From: Bacillus thuringiensis
Lineage (GTDB): Bacteria; Bacillota; Bacilli; Bacillales; Bacillaceae_G
Assembly (NCBI RefSeq): GCF_014932895.1
Contig: NZ_JACYOF010000014.1
Coordinates: 38,989 to 102,988, forward strand
Reading direction: 5' to 3'
Length of the DNA stretch: 64,000 bases
Shown piece by piece: positions 1 to 7,383 of the stretch. Position 1 is the first letter of the stretch; each line of letters begins with the position of its first letter. The notes beneath the pieces are model-generated. The model saw only the letters and a list, made by a program, of their open reading frames with translations. It did not search any database and had not been told where the DNA came from. The position numbers and the translations under genes were made by a program.

Positions 1-1
1 G

Positions 2-109
2 GGGTATGTTGCAGCGCGCATGTTAATGGAAAAAGGATATAAGGTAAAGAATGTAGATGGTGGCTTTAAACTATACGGGACAGTATTACCAGACCGTATT
101 GTATATTGA
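2..109 (+). CDS. C-terminal end of CoA-disulfide reductase/rhodanese fusion (partial)
   Basis: Only the last 35 codons are inside the window. The residues run through a rhodanese-type C-terminus (AARMLMEKGYKVKNVDGG followed by a short tail), which is how the rhodanese module of CoADR-RHD flavoproteins ends. In that family a pyridine nucleotide-disulfide oxidoreductase domain reduces CoA-disulfides or persulfides and the fused rhodanese handles sulfane sulfur. The position just upstream of a CstR-controlled sulfur cluster supports this. The identification rests on a short fragment plus context, so the catalytic domains themselves are not seen. Confidence 0.6.
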   Translation, partial: GYVAARMLMEKGYKVKNVDGGFKLYGTVLPDRIVY

Positions 110-111
110 AG

Positions 112-222
112 TTTATCCCGCTATTTGTGGGCAGTAAGACTCCCACCTCAAAAATCGGCTGTAAAGCAAAGGAGTTAGGTGGGAGATTGCTGCTCGTAAA
201 ATTCAGGTTCGTATAGGCTACA
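112..222 (+). repeat. bcr1 repeat, degenerate and 3'-truncated
   Basis: It starts with the bcr1 head TTTATCCCGCTATTTG and keeps the paired GACTCCCACCTC / GAGTTAGGTGGGAG arms. It then decays (GCTGCTCGTAAAATTCAGG in place of the usual GCCCGTAAACGCCCGATTGG) and lacks the second hairpin and the TTTCACTTTAT tail. It is therefore an old copy. Confidence 0.8.
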
Positions 223-289
223 AAAAGTAAGAATAGAATTTTCACGGTATGCTTTTTTCACATTTATGTTAAAAAATTTAAATAAGGGG

Positions 290-316
290 TTTACAGGATA
301 CCCTATAGGGTATAAT
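290..316 (+). promoter_or_regulatory. cstR promoter overlapped by a perfect CstR-type operator
   Basis: A 16-bp perfect palindrome, ATACCCTATAGGGTAT, lies at 298-313. It overlaps a TATAAT -10 box (311-316) preceded by TTTACA (290-295). The spacing is 15 bp, slightly short. Palindromes of the form ATACCCC-N-GGGGTAT are known CstR operators in Staphylococcus aureus. The placement predicts autorepression of the gene starting at 369. Confidence 0.7.
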
Positions 317-368
317 ATATTGTTATAAGATATAAATAGTGACATAATGGTAATGAGGTGATTATAGA

Positions 369-632
369 ATGGAATACAATCAAGATATGAAAAATAGATT
401 AAAACGTATTGAAGGTCAAGTTCGTGGCGTGCTTCGTATGATGGAAGAAGGAAAAGATTGCCGAGAGGTTATTACACAGTTAACGGCATCTCGTTCTGCA
501 CTAGATCGTACAATTGGATTAGTTGTTGGAACAAATTTAGAGCAATGTTTACGTGAACAGTTTGAAAGTGGCAATGGTTCAAATGAAGAGATAATTAAAG
601 AAGCTGTTCAATTGCTTGTAAAAAGCCGATAA
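369..632 (+). CDS. cstR: CstR-type persulfide-sensing repressor (CsoR/DUF156 family)
   Basis: This is an 87-residue all-helical CsoR/RcnR-family repressor. Cysteines fall at 31 (GKDC) and 60 (NLEQC), the exact positions used by S. aureus CstR to form interprotein di- and trisulfides. The copper-sensing CsoR histidine is replaced by Asn56, which argues for persulfide sensing rather than Cu(I). The closest B. subtilis relative is YrkD. It sits first in a rhodanese/TusA cluster, and near-identical palindromic operators occur before it and before three downstream genes (677, 1313, 4079). It most likely derepresses the cluster when hydrogen sulfide or persulfides accumulate. The start is supported by GAGGTG 10 bases upstream. 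Confidence 0.9.
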   Translation: MEYNQDMKNRLKRIEGQVRGVLRMMEEGKDCREVITQLTASRSALDRTIGLVVGTNLEQCLREQFESGNGSNEEIIKEAVQLLVKSR

Positions 633-659
633 TCTGTCAAACATAAGTGTTGACAGATT
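631..659 (+). terminator. Hairpin after cstR whose right arm is the next -35 box
   Basis: AATCTGTCAA (631-640) pairs with TTGACAGATT (650-659), followed by a short T run. It resembles a weak intrinsic terminator for cstR. The TTGACA in its right arm is also correctly placed as the -35 element of the following promoter. Confidence 0.5.
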
Positions 660-692
660 TTCAAAAACGTTTTAATATACCCCTACAGGTAT
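650..692 (+). promoter_or_regulatory. Second CstR-controlled promoter
   Basis: TTGACA (650-655), a 17-bp spacer and TAATAT (673-678) form a good sigma-A promoter. The near-palindrome ATACCCCTACAGGTAT at 677-692 overlaps the -10 box and start site. It matches the operator in front of cstR, so the TusA-rhodanese gene at 721 should be repressed by CstR. Confidence 0.7.
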
Positions 693-720
693 ATGTATAT
701 AAATTGCGGAGGAATCGATT

Positions 721-1290
721 ATGAGTATAAAAGTGGATATGAGTTTAGATTGTAAAGGTTTGGCTTGTCCGATGCCTATTGTAAAGACGAAGAAGGCGAT
801 GGAGGCACTACAATCTGGGCAAGTGATTGAAATAGAAGCAACAGATAAAGGATCTACAGTAGATTTACAAAGTTGGGCCAATAATGTTGGTCATCAATAT
901 ATAGGTACAAAGCAAGAAGGAGATACTTTAAAACATTATGTAAGAAAAGCGAGTGCGCAAGAAATAAACGAATTAGTAAAATACGCTCATACAGTAACAA
1001 ATGAGGAATTACAAGAAAAGTTACTAGCTGGCGAAGAATGCATCGTTTTAGATGTAAGGGAAGAAGCTGAATATACATTTGGACACATCCCATCTGCAAT
1101 TTCAATTCCGTTAGGTGAGTTAGAAGAAAAACAAAGTGTGTTAAGTCAAACAAAACCAATATATGTTGTTTGTCGGACAGGGAATCGCAGTGATCTTGCT
1201 TGTCAACTATTGGAGAAGCAAGGGTTTAACAATGTTAATAATGTTATTCCTGGCATGTTGCATTGGAATGGAAAGATAGAAAAAAGATAA
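721..1290 (+). CDS. yrkF: TusA-rhodanese fusion sulfurtransferase (YrkF-like)
   Basis: Two sulfur-carrier modules lie in one 189-residue chain. Residues 1-78 are a TusA/SirA domain with the conserved CPMP motif (Cys16). Residues 95-189 are a rhodanese domain with the active-site loop CRTGNRS (Cys151). Such fusions pass sulfane sulfur between a rhodanese cysteine and the TusA cysteine; B. subtilis YrkF and S. aureus CstA are comparable. A strong GGAGGAA ribosome binding site supports the ATG. The gene follows a CstR-type operator and precedes the persulfide dioxygenase-like gene. The TusA domain is very similar to the two free-standing TusA genes downstream. Confidence 0.9.
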   Translation: MSIKVDMSLDCKGLACPMPIVKTKKAMEALQSGQVIEIEATDKGSTVDLQSWANNVGHQYIGTKQEGDTLKHYVRKASAQEINELVKYAHTVTNEELQEKLLAGEECIVLDVREEAEYTFGHIPSAISIPLGELEEKQSVLSQTKPIYVVCRTGNRSDLACQLLEKQGFNNVNNVIPGMLHWNGKIEKR

Positions 1291-1312
1291 GGAAAAAATT
1301 TTAAATATAAAT

Positions 1313-1328
1313 ATACCACTGGGGGTAA
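1313..1328 (+). promoter_or_regulatory. CstR-type operator upstream of the MBL/rhodanese gene
   Basis: ATACCACTGGGGGTAA is an imperfect copy of the palindromes at 298 and 677, with ATACC and GGTAA half-sites. It directly overlaps the leader of the gene starting at 1333. No good -35/-10 pair is clear, so it may be an internal operator. Confidence 0.5.
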
Positions 1329-1332
1329 TGGA

Positions 1333-2463
1333 ATGAAGGTTAAACATTTAGAAGCAAAAGATGTTGCAGAAAAGGTTATGTTTGAGGAGTTATTTATTTT
1401 AGATGTACGTAATAAAGCGGATTATGAAGATTGGAAAATTGAAGGGAAAGAAGTTACTTCAATAAATGTGCCGTACTTTGATTTATTAGAGGGGGTAGAT
1501 CATATTGTAAGTGAATTACCTAAAGATAAAGATGTTTTAGTAGTATGTGCGAAAGAAGGGTCTTCTATATTTGTGGCAGAGCAATTAACAGAGGTTGGAT
1601 TAGAAAATGTTTATTATTTAGCTGGTGGTATGAAGGCGTGGAGTGAATATGTAAAGCCGATAAAAGTTGGGGATTTAAAAGATGGTGGAAGTATGTATCA
1701 GTTTAATCGTCTTGGAAAAGGTTGCTTATCATATATGGTTATTTCTAAAGGAGAAGCAGCTGTTATTGATGCAGTACGAACAGTTGAGGCATATGAGGAA
1801 TTTGCAAAAGAACAAGGTGCTGTCATTACAAATGTAATGGATACGCATTTGCATGCCGATCATATTTCAGGAGGTCGTAAGTTAGCTGAGAAAGTAAATG
1901 GGACGTATTGGCTACCGCCGAAAGATGCGGAAGAAGTTGTATTTTCTTACGAGCCACTTGTAGAAGGTGCTGTAATTACTGTTGGGGAAACAAAGATTGA
2001 TATTGAAGCAATCTATTCGCCGGGACATACAATTGGTAGTACTTCATTTATTGTAGATGATGAGTATTTATTATCAGGGGACATTTTATTCGTAGATTCG
2101 ATTGGGCGTCCGGATCTTGCTGGGAAAGCTGAAGATTGGGTAAGTGATTTACGTAATACTTTGTATAGTCGATATAAAGAACTATCTCAAAATTTAGTTG
2201 TGTTGCCGGCTCATTATTCAAAAATAAGTGAAATGAACGAGAGTGGTATTGTTAGCGCAAAATTAAAAGATTTATTTGAGTATAATGCAGGATTAAATAT
2301 TGAGGATGAGGGAGAGTTTCGTAAAGTTGTAACAGAGAATTTACCACCTCAACCGAATGCATATCAAGAAATTCGTCAAACAAATATGGGACAATTGAAC
2401 CCAAGTCAAGAAGAAGAGCGTGAAATGGAGATTGGTCCAAACCGTTGTGCAGTTCATGATTAA
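1333..2463 (+). CDS. yrkH: Rhodanese-MBL fold persulfide dioxygenase-like protein (YrkH/CstB-like)
   Basis: This 376-residue protein has an N-terminal rhodanese-like domain (about 1-105) whose loop, CAKEGSS at Cys72, lacks the usual arginines, so it may be a weak or pseudo-rhodanese. A metallo-beta-lactamase domain follows, with THLHADH (171-177), GH at 231-232, SGD at 248-250 and LPAHY (His294), the iron-binding set of ETHE1/CstB persulfide dioxygenases. Expected chemistry is oxidation of low-molecular-weight persulfide to sulfite. CstB of S. aureus has the dioxygenase first and rhodaneses after it, so the domain order differs here; the layout matches B. subtilis YrkH. Confidence 0.85.
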   Translation: MKVKHLEAKDVAEKVMFEELFILDVRNKADYEDWKIEGKEVTSINVPYFDLLEGVDHIVSELPKDKDVLVVCAKEGSSIFVAEQLTEVGLENVYYLAGGMKAWSEYVKPIKVGDLKDGGSMYQFNRLGKGCLSYMVISKGEAAVIDAVRTVEAYEEFAKEQGAVITNVMDTHLHADHISGGRKLAEKVNGTYWLPPKDAEEVVFSYEPLVEGAVITVGETKIDIEAIYSPGHTIGSTSFIVDDEYLLSGDILFVDSIGRPDLAGKAEDWVSDLRNTLYSRYKELSQNLVVLPAHYSKISEMNESGIVSAKLKDLFEYNAGLNIEDEGEFRKVVTENLPPQPNAYQEIRQTNMGQLNPSQEEEREMEIGPNRCAVHD

Positions 2464-2501
2464 TTCGATTTCAAATGAAATAAAAATTGGAGGTATATAA
2501 G

Positions 2502-2729
2502 ATGAATGCAAAGCAAGTATTAGATGTAAAAGGATTAGCATGTCCCATGCCAATTGTAAAAACAAAAAAGGCGATGGAAGCATTACAATCAGGCGACGTG
2601 TTAGAAGTACACTTAACAGATAAAGGTGCGATTAAAGATATTCCAGCATGGTCAAAAACAGGTGGGCATGAAGTGTTAAAGCATACAGAAGAAGAAGGCG
2701 AATTAAAGTTCTGGATTAAGAAGGCTTAA
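2502..2729 (+). CDS. yrkI: TusA-family sulfur carrier, copy 1
   Basis: This is a 75-residue TusA/SirA protein with the catalytic CPMP motif (Cys14) and the DKGA turn typical of the family. It should carry persulfide sulfur between the rhodaneses and DsrE-like protein of this cluster. The ATG at 2502 is chosen because GGAGGT lies 7 bases upstream; a TTG at 2487 would start inside the Shine-Dalgarno region. It is almost identical to the next gene, including the leader. Confidence 0.88.
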   Translation: MNAKQVLDVKGLACPMPIVKTKKAMEALQSGDVLEVHLTDKGAIKDIPAWSKTGGHEVLKHTEEEGELKFWIKKA

Positions 2730-2753
2730 TGATAAAAATTGGAGGTATATAAG

Positions 2754-2981
2754 ATGAAGGCGAAAGAAGTATTAGACGTAAAAGGATTAGCATGTCCCAT
2801 GCCAATTGTAAAAACAAAGAAGGCAATGGAAGCATTACAATCAGGCGAAGTGCTAGAAGTACACTTAACAGATAAAGGTGCGATTAAAGATATCCCAGCA
2901 TGGTCACAAAAAGGCGGTCATGAAGTATTAAAACATACAGAAGAAGAAGGCGAATTAAAGTTCTGGATTAAGAAAGCATAG
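2754..2981 (+). CDS. yrkI: TusA-family sulfur carrier, copy 2
   Basis: This 75-residue TusA protein differs from the preceding copy at only a handful of residues (KAKE for NAKQ at the start, SQKG for SKTG near residue 56). The CPMP motif (Cys14) is intact. The leader, including AAAAATTGGAGGTATATAAG, is the same as that of copy 1, so the unit including its ribosome binding site was duplicated in tandem. Function is as for copy 1; whether the two have diverged in partner choice cannot be told. Confidence 0.88.
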   Translation: MKAKEVLDVKGLACPMPIVKTKKAMEALQSGEVLEVHLTDKGAIKDIPAWSQKGGHEVLKHTEEEGELKFWIKKA

Positions 2982-3009
2982 TATTTCAATAATAAGAGGA
3001 TCGTCATAT

Positions 3010-3372
3010 ATGTTCTATATAGTTATACCCCTAATAGTATTGATGACGGGAAATATATTAAAACGTTACGTTCCTGTTTTACATGTTGCATATATTTCGT
3101 TAGAACAAGTAAGGCAGATGGAAGATGTTATTGTTTTAGATGTGCGCGATTACACAGAGAGTAATGGTGATAACACTTCTGAAATTATGTGCATACCGTA
3201 TGCGTATTTAAAGCGGTATTATCATGAAATACCCAATAAGCCTTTGCATCTTATTGTTCATAATAAAGTGGATCGAAACTTAAGTACTCGTTTTTTAAGG
3301 AAGAAAGGGTTCCATATTCAAAGTTATAGTGTATATACGGATCGGAAAAAAGAACAGAAGGAGGTCGAATAG
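3010..3372 (+). CDS. Membrane-anchored degenerate rhodanese-like protein
   Basis: This is a 120-residue protein with an N-terminal hydrophobic segment (about 1-18) and a single rhodanese-like domain (VIVLDVRDY near residue 40). Where active rhodaneses have the CxxGxR loop, this protein has HNKVDR, so the catalytic cysteine is missing and the domain cannot form the persulfide intermediate in the normal way. It may be a binding or scaffold subunit or a decaying gene. It is read with its neighbours: a GAGG ribosome binding site for the next gene lies in its last codons. Confidence 0.7.
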   Translation: MFYIVIPLIVLMTGNILKRYVPVLHVAYISLEQVRQMEDVIVLDVRDYTESNGDNTSEIMCIPYAYLKRYYHEIPNKPLHLIVHNKVDRNLSTRFLRKKGFHIQSYSVYTDRKKEQKEVE

Positions 3373-3376
3373 TTTT

Positions 3377-3745
3377 ATGGATGGAAAGACAATATTGAAT
3401 ATAATCTTAATTGTACTTGTAGCGTGGTTTATCATTTCTCGTTTCTCGCCAGTTAGAGGCGTGAGAAATATTTCTGGAAAAGAACTGAAACGTATGATAG
3501 GGCAAAATAATAAACAATTTATTGATGTACGTACACCTGGTGAATATAGAGGAAATAATATGAAAGGGTTTCGGAATATCCCTTTAAATGAACTAGCTCA
3601 TAAAGCGAAACAATTAGATAAAAATAAAGAAGTTGTGGTACTTTGCCAAAGTGGAATGAGAAGTAAACAAGCAGCAAAAGTGTTAAAAAAACTAGGATTT
3701 CAAAAGATTACAAATGTTTCAGGCGGTATGAATGCGTGTAACTAA
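3377..3745 (+). CDS. Membrane-anchored rhodanese
   Basis: This is a 122-residue protein with one transmembrane segment (about 6-22) and a rhodanese domain carrying IDVRTPGEY and the active-site loop CQSGMRS (Cys90). It should act as a thiosulfate or persulfide sulfurtransferase tethered to the membrane. The start at 3377 is chosen because GGAGGTCGAATAG precedes it; an in-frame ATG at 3329 lies inside the previous gene and has no ribosome binding site. It sits in the CstR-controlled sulfur cluster between a degenerate and a soluble rhodanese. Confidence 0.85.
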   Translation: MDGKTILNIILIVLVAWFIISRFSPVRGVRNISGKELKRMIGQNNKQFIDVRTPGEYRGNNMKGFRNIPLNELAHKAKQLDKNKEVVVLCQSGMRSKQAAKVLKKLGFQKITNVSGGMNACN

Positions 3746-3759
3746 AAGGAGCGGGAAAA

Positions 3760-4056
3760 ATGAAAGAAATGACTGCAAAAGAATTAGAAGAAAAATTGTT
3801 ACGTAAAGAAGCAGTAAATATCGTAGATGTACGTGAAGTAGAAGAAGTAGCCGAAGGGAAAATTCCAGAAGCATGTAATATTCCATTAGGATTATTGGAG
3901 TTTCGTATGCATGAGTTAGATAAAAATAAAGAATATATTATCGTTTGTCGCTCTGGCGGGAGAAGTGCAAGAGCAGTTCAATTTTTAGAAAGTTACGGTT
4001 TTCAAGTGATAAATATGGCGGGCGGTATGTTAGCTTGGGAAGGTAAAGTAGAGTAG
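3760..4056 (+). CDS. Single-domain cytoplasmic rhodanese
   Basis: This 98-residue PspE/GlpE-type rhodanese has VDVREVEE and a canonical loop CRSGGRS (Cys63), followed by the GGMLAWEG ending typical of the family. No signal peptide or membrane segment is seen. AAGGAGCGGG precedes the ATG. It is the third rhodanese-like gene in a row and probably shuttles sulfane sulfur to the TusA proteins. The rhodanese fold and active site are clear; the specific donor and acceptor are inferred from context. Confidence 0.87.
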   Translation: MKEMTAKELEEKLLRKEAVNIVDVREVEEVAEGKIPEACNIPLGLLEFRMHELDKNKEYIIVCRSGGRSARAVQFLESYGFQVINMAGGMLAWEGKVE

Positions 4057-4063
4057 AGTTTTT

Positions 4064-4094
4064 TTTACACTTTCAAAAATACCCCTATAGGTAA
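4064..4094 (+). promoter_or_regulatory. CstR-type operator and weak promoter before the DsrE-like gene
   Basis: ATACCCCTATAGGTAA at 4079-4094 matches the operators at 298 and 677. TTTACA (4064-4069) and TATAGG (4086-4091) could form a weak promoter with a 16-bp spacer. This would make the last two genes of the cluster a separate CstR-regulated transcript. Confidence 0.6.
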
Positions 4095-4110
4095 TTAAGA
4101 GGAGGACAAC

Positions 4111-4590
4111 ATGGAACAACAGAAGAAAACAACAATTGTGTTATTTAGCGGAGATTATGATAAAGCCATGGCTGCTTATATTATTGCAAATGGCGCAGCA
4201 GCGTATGATCAAGAAGTAACAATTTTTCATACTTTTTGGGGTTTAAATGCGCTTAGGAAAGATGAACATGTGAAAGTGAAGAAGACTTTTATGGAGAAAG
4301 TCTTTGGAAAAATGATGCCGCGTGGTGCGGATAAGATGGGATTATCCAAAATGAATTTTGCTGGTATGGGGCCAAAGATGATTAAAGGCATTATGAAAAA
4401 ACATAACGCAATGCCTTTGCCGGATTTAATTGATTTGGCGAAAGAACAAGGAGTTAAACTTGTAGCTTGTCAAATGACAGTAGATTTATTAGGGTTAAAA
4501 GAGGAAGAGATTATGGAAGGGGTAGAGTTTGCTGGAGTTGCAGCTTATTTGGCAGATGCTTCTGAAGGGAATGTAAATTTATTTATTTAA
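4111..4590 (+). CDS. yrkE: DsrE/DsrF-like sulfur relay protein (YrkE-like)
   Basis: This is a 159-residue protein of the DsrE/F/H superfamily, with the N-terminal TTIVLFSGDYDKA strand-loop and the conserved cysteine in VACQMT (Cys120). Members accept or bind persulfide sulfur and often work with TusA and rhodanese partners. B. subtilis yrkE lies in the equivalent yrkDEFHIJ region. It begins a segment with its own CstR-type operator 17 bases upstream and has a strong GAGGAGG ribosome binding site. Confidence 0.87.
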   Translation: MEQQKKTTIVLFSGDYDKAMAAYIIANGAAAYDQEVTIFHTFWGLNALRKDEHVKVKKTFMEKVFGKMMPRGADKMGLSKMNFAGMGPKMIKGIMKKHNAMPLPDLIDLAKEQGVKLVACQMTVDLLGLKEEEIMEGVEFAGVAAYLADASEGNVNLFI

Positions 4591-4635
4591 TGAAAAGATA
4601 GCCTTCTGTTTATAAGAAGGGAGGAAAGAAATGAT

Positions 4636-5400
4636 ATGAATTTATTCTTTTTGCTGTTTGTTATCGGATTTATCGGCTCGTTTATATCGGGAATGGTAGG
4701 GATCGGCGGGGCTATTATTAATTACCCCATGATTTTATATATACCGGTATTATTAGGGTTTGCGGGGTATACATCACATGAAGTGAGCGGTATTACAGCG
4801 GTGCAAGTATTCTTTGCAACTTTTGCAGGCGCATGGGCATATCGGAAAAGTAATGATATGGATAAAACGTTAGTTGTGTATATGGGAGTTAGTATACTAA
4901 TAGGAAGTTTTATAGGAAGCTTTAGTGCAAATCTATTAAATGAACATGCTGTAAATGTTGTTTATACCGTATTAGCGACTATTGCAGCTATGATGATGTT
5001 TGTGCCGAAGAAAAATAATAGTGGAGCAGTTAATTATAATAAGTGGTTAGCAAGTATGTTAGCGTTTATTGTAGGAGGTGTCTCCGGCATTATTGGGGCT
5101 GGTGGTGCATTTCTTTTAGTTCCCATTATGCTAGTTATTTTAAAATTACCACTGCGCATGACGATAGCAACATCTATTGCTATTACGTTTATTTCCTCAG
5201 TAGGGATTACGACTGGAAAAGTGATTACTGGGCAAGTAGTTATGATTCCAGCTCTAATTATTGCGATTGCGAGTATATTTGCTGCGCCGCTTGGAGCAAG
5301 AATTGGTAAGAGGATAAATCAAAAAGTACTGCAATATATGTTATCGATTTTAATTGTAGGAACTGCTGTTAAGATGTGGATTGATATGATATCGAAGTAA
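4636..5400 (+). CDS. yrkJ: TauE/SafE family sulfite/sulfonate exporter (YrkJ-like)
   Basis: This 254-residue integral membrane protein has about eight hydrophobic segments in two repeats. Each repeat opens with a glycine-rich motif ([14 protein letters not shown] near 17, [14 protein letters not shown] near 150), the signature of TauE/SafE transporters. In CstR-type clusters such a transporter is thought to export sulfite made by the persulfide dioxygenase. It is the last gene of the cluster and is followed by an intrinsic terminator. Substrate is inferred from context. Confidence 0.87.
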   Translation: MNLFFLLFVIGFIGSFISGMVGIGGAIINYPMILYIPVLLGFAGYTSHEVSGITAVQVFFATFAGAWAYRKSNDMDKTLVVYMGVSILIGSFIGSFSANLLNEHAVNVVYTVLATIAAMMMFVPKKNNSGAVNYNKWLASMLAFIVGGVSGIIGAGGAFLLVPIMLVILKLPLRMTIATSIAITFISSVGITTGKVITGQVVMIPALIIAIASIFAAPLGARIGKRINQKVLQYMLSILIVGTAVKMWIDMISK

Positions 5401-5432
5401 AAGGATGGTGCTGCTTGCAGCCCATCCTTTTA
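5401..5432 (+). terminator. Terminator of the sulfur cluster
   Basis: AAGGATGG and CCATCCTT form the outer stem, with GCTGC/GCAGC inside, followed by a short T run. It directly follows the yrkJ-like stop codon. Confidence 0.75.
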
Positions 5433-5589
5433 CTTATCCCGCTATTTGTGGGCAGTAAAACTCCACCTCAAAATTCGACTGGAGCAAAGAAGTTAGGTGG
5501 GAGTCGGGCTGCCCGTAAACGCCCGATTGGTGTGGGCTAATAATCAGTGGGGGATGAACAAAACCCCACTGATTATAGTTTCACTTTAT
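5433..5589 (+). repeat. bcr1 repeat, full length
   Basis: It is a complete bcr1 element: head CTTATCCCGCTATTTGTGGG, paired ACCTCAAAATTCG / GTTAGGTGGGAG block, GCCCGATTGGT, second hairpin (AATCAGTGGGG / CCCCACTGATT) and tail TTTCACTTTAT. The terminal TTTAT (5585-5589) contains the complement of the stop codon of the gene on the minus strand. Confidence 0.92.
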
Positions 5590-6026
5590 GCCCAAATCAC
5601 TTTCATTAAGTTTTTATATTCATCATTTGCTAATTTATATAGCATTCTTGTATGTTCAAAGACAAGTGCTGGATTAAAGTTTGGTTCTGAGAATGCAAGA
5701 GATGTTGAAATATCAATTGCATTTTGCTTGTTTAGTGTGAATTTTGCAAATCGATAAGCTGTGTTTAATTCATTGATTACGTGTAAAACGTCATTTGTTG
5801 ATGTTGAATCAGGTACGTGAGCAACATTGAAGCAGTATATATCCACAGTAGGATGTTCGTTTTGGAAAGCAGCGATAAGCTGAATTTTTGCGCCAGCTTC
5901 TGTCTCTAATCCTACTGAAAAATGTACAGAACCATCATTTTCATCTATATTTTCTTCCATGTATATATCATTGGATTTTAAGTAGTCTTTAAAATCTGAA
6001 ATGTTATGTTTTACTGCAGCTTTCAT
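5586..6026 (-). CDS. Uncharacterised YbjN-like protein
   Basis: This is a 146-residue soluble protein without signal peptide or membrane segment. Its layout is a short helix, a beta-rich middle (VHFSVGLETEAGAKIQLIAAF) and long C-terminal helices, which resembles YbjN/type III chaperone-like folds. I cannot assign it firmly. A GGGGGCTCATACAT leader precedes the ATG. Its TAA stop lies in the terminal TTTAT of a bcr1 element, so the element sits exactly at the gene end. It may be monocistronic. Confidence 0.7.
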   Translation of the reverse strand: MKAAVKHNISDFKDYLKSNDIYMEENIDENDGSVHFSVGLETEAGAKIQLIAAFQNEHPTVDIYCFNVAHVPDSTSTNDVLHVINELNTAYRFAKFTLNKQNAIDISTSLAFSEPNFNPALVFEHTRMLYKLANDEYKNLMKVIWA

Positions 6027-6131
6027 ATGTATGAGCCCCCTGGTAATTGGAATAGATTACTATCATTTATTATAATTTAAAAATATTAAAAAAGATAGTT
6101 AGAAAGTTCTGATTTTTAACATTAAAGAAAT

Positions 6132-6174
6132 AAAAAGAAGCAGTGCTCTACCCCCATATAGCACTGCTTCTTTT
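6132..6174 (-). terminator. Terminator of the LCP gene
   Basis: A long stem, AAGAAGCAGTGCT paired with AGCACTGCTTCTT, has U-rich flanks on both strands. It lies immediately downstream of the minus-strand LCP stop codon. Confidence 0.85.
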
Positions 6175-7383
6175 TTATTCATTGTCGTTAGACGATGTTT
6201 CTGTATCTTCACTGTTATTTTTATTCTTATTTTTAGTTTCATTGTTACTTGATTCGCGTTCACTTGTATTTTCAGACTTAGATTCTTTTGTTTTCTCTGA
6301 ACTTGTTTTTTTCGAATCAGAGTCAGTTTTTGTATATGCAGGTAGTCCAAGGTGAGTACGAAGTTCGTTTGTAACATTTGCTAATTCTTTTTGATCTGGA
6401 TTGTAGTAATATGTTCGGCCGCCACCAGCAGATTTGCTACATGTATCATCACCTTTTTCCATATAGCAGTCATCACCTTGAATTTGTAATTTCTCAATTG
6501 AAGAATCCGATCCATATTTATAGAATGAAAGCATATCATCGAATGTTAAGTTTGTAACGAATTGTCCGTTAATATCATCAATGATGTTGCCAACTTTTGT
6601 TACAGATCCAACGTTTGTTAGTTTCTTTAAAATTGCTTCAATAACGAGTTGTTGACGTTGTCCGCGCATTGCATCACTATCGATGTGTCGTGTTCTAGCA
6701 AGAGCAAGAGCTTCTTCACCATTTAACTTTTGAACACCTTTTTTCAGGTGAATTGCATCGGCATTATCATTACTATCTTGTTCTGTAAATTCAACAGGAA
6801 CATCGACTTCAATGCCGCCTAAATCATCGACAATTTTTATAAATGATTTGAAGTTAAACTTTACAAAGTAATCAACAGGAACATTTAGTAATTTTTCAAC
6901 TGCATCAATACTTGCTTGTGGTCCACCTTTTTTTCCGTTTTTAGTAGAACCGTATGCATGAGCGTGTGTTATTTTATCTTTTTTCTTTTCAACTGGAATA
7001 TAAGTATATGTGTCTCGTGGAATACTTAATAGCTTTACAGTTTTGCTATCTTTATTAAACGTTGCGAGTAACAGTGCATCTGTTCTTATAGCCTCACCAT
7101 ATTCTTTTCCTCGAACATCACTTTCATCAACACCCATTATTAAGACAGAGACGTTATTCGTAATGGGTTTTACAGCCTTATCACGTAAATCAGATTTATC
7201 ACCGCGCGCTAAACCGTGTGCGGCATTTCGAACAGCAGAAGATGCTTTATTTACTAAAAACCATGTATAACCGCCACCTACTAGTAAAAAGAATAGAATA
7301 GCGCTTATAATAATTTTTGTTTTTTTATTACCTTTTTTTGGTTTACTGCGTGTATTTTCTTGCAAAGATGGGTTTTGCTCCAT
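6175..7383 (-). CDS. LytR-CpsA-Psr (LCP) family cell wall ligase
   Basis: This 402-residue type II membrane protein has a lysine-rich cytoplasmic N-terminus, one transmembrane helix (about 23-45) and an extracellular LCP domain. The domain shows the family signatures IRTDALLLATFNKDSKTVKLL, SIPRDTYT and ARTRHIDSDAMRGQRQQ. LCP enzymes transfer undecaprenyl-linked anionic polymers or polysaccharides to peptidoglycan. The C-terminus is a Ser/Lys/Asn/Glu-rich low-complexity tail of about 50 residues. ATG 7383 is preferred over GTG 7419 because GAAGGAG lies 8 bases before it. Several LCP paralogs exist in this group, so no specific symbol is given. Confidence 0.88.
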   Translation of the reverse strand: MEQNPSLQENTRSKPKKGNKKTKIIISAILFFLLVGGGYTWFLVNKASSAVRNAAHGLARGDKSDLRDKAVKPITNNVSVLIMGVDESDVRGKEYGEAIRTDALLLATFNKDSKTVKLLSIPRDTYTYIPVEKKKDKITHAHAYGSTKNGKKGGPQASIDAVEKLLNVPVDYFVKFNFKSFIKIVDDLGGIEVDVPVEFTEQDSNDNADAIHLKKGVQKLNGEEALALARTRHIDSDAMRGQRQQLVIEAILKKLTNVGSVTKVGNIIDDINGQFVTNLTFDDMLSFYKYGSDSSIEKLQIQGDDCYMEKGDDTCSKSAGGGRTYYYNPDQKELANVTNELRTHLGLPAYTKTDSDSKKTSSEKTKESKSENTSERESSNNETKNKNKNNSEDTETSSNDNE

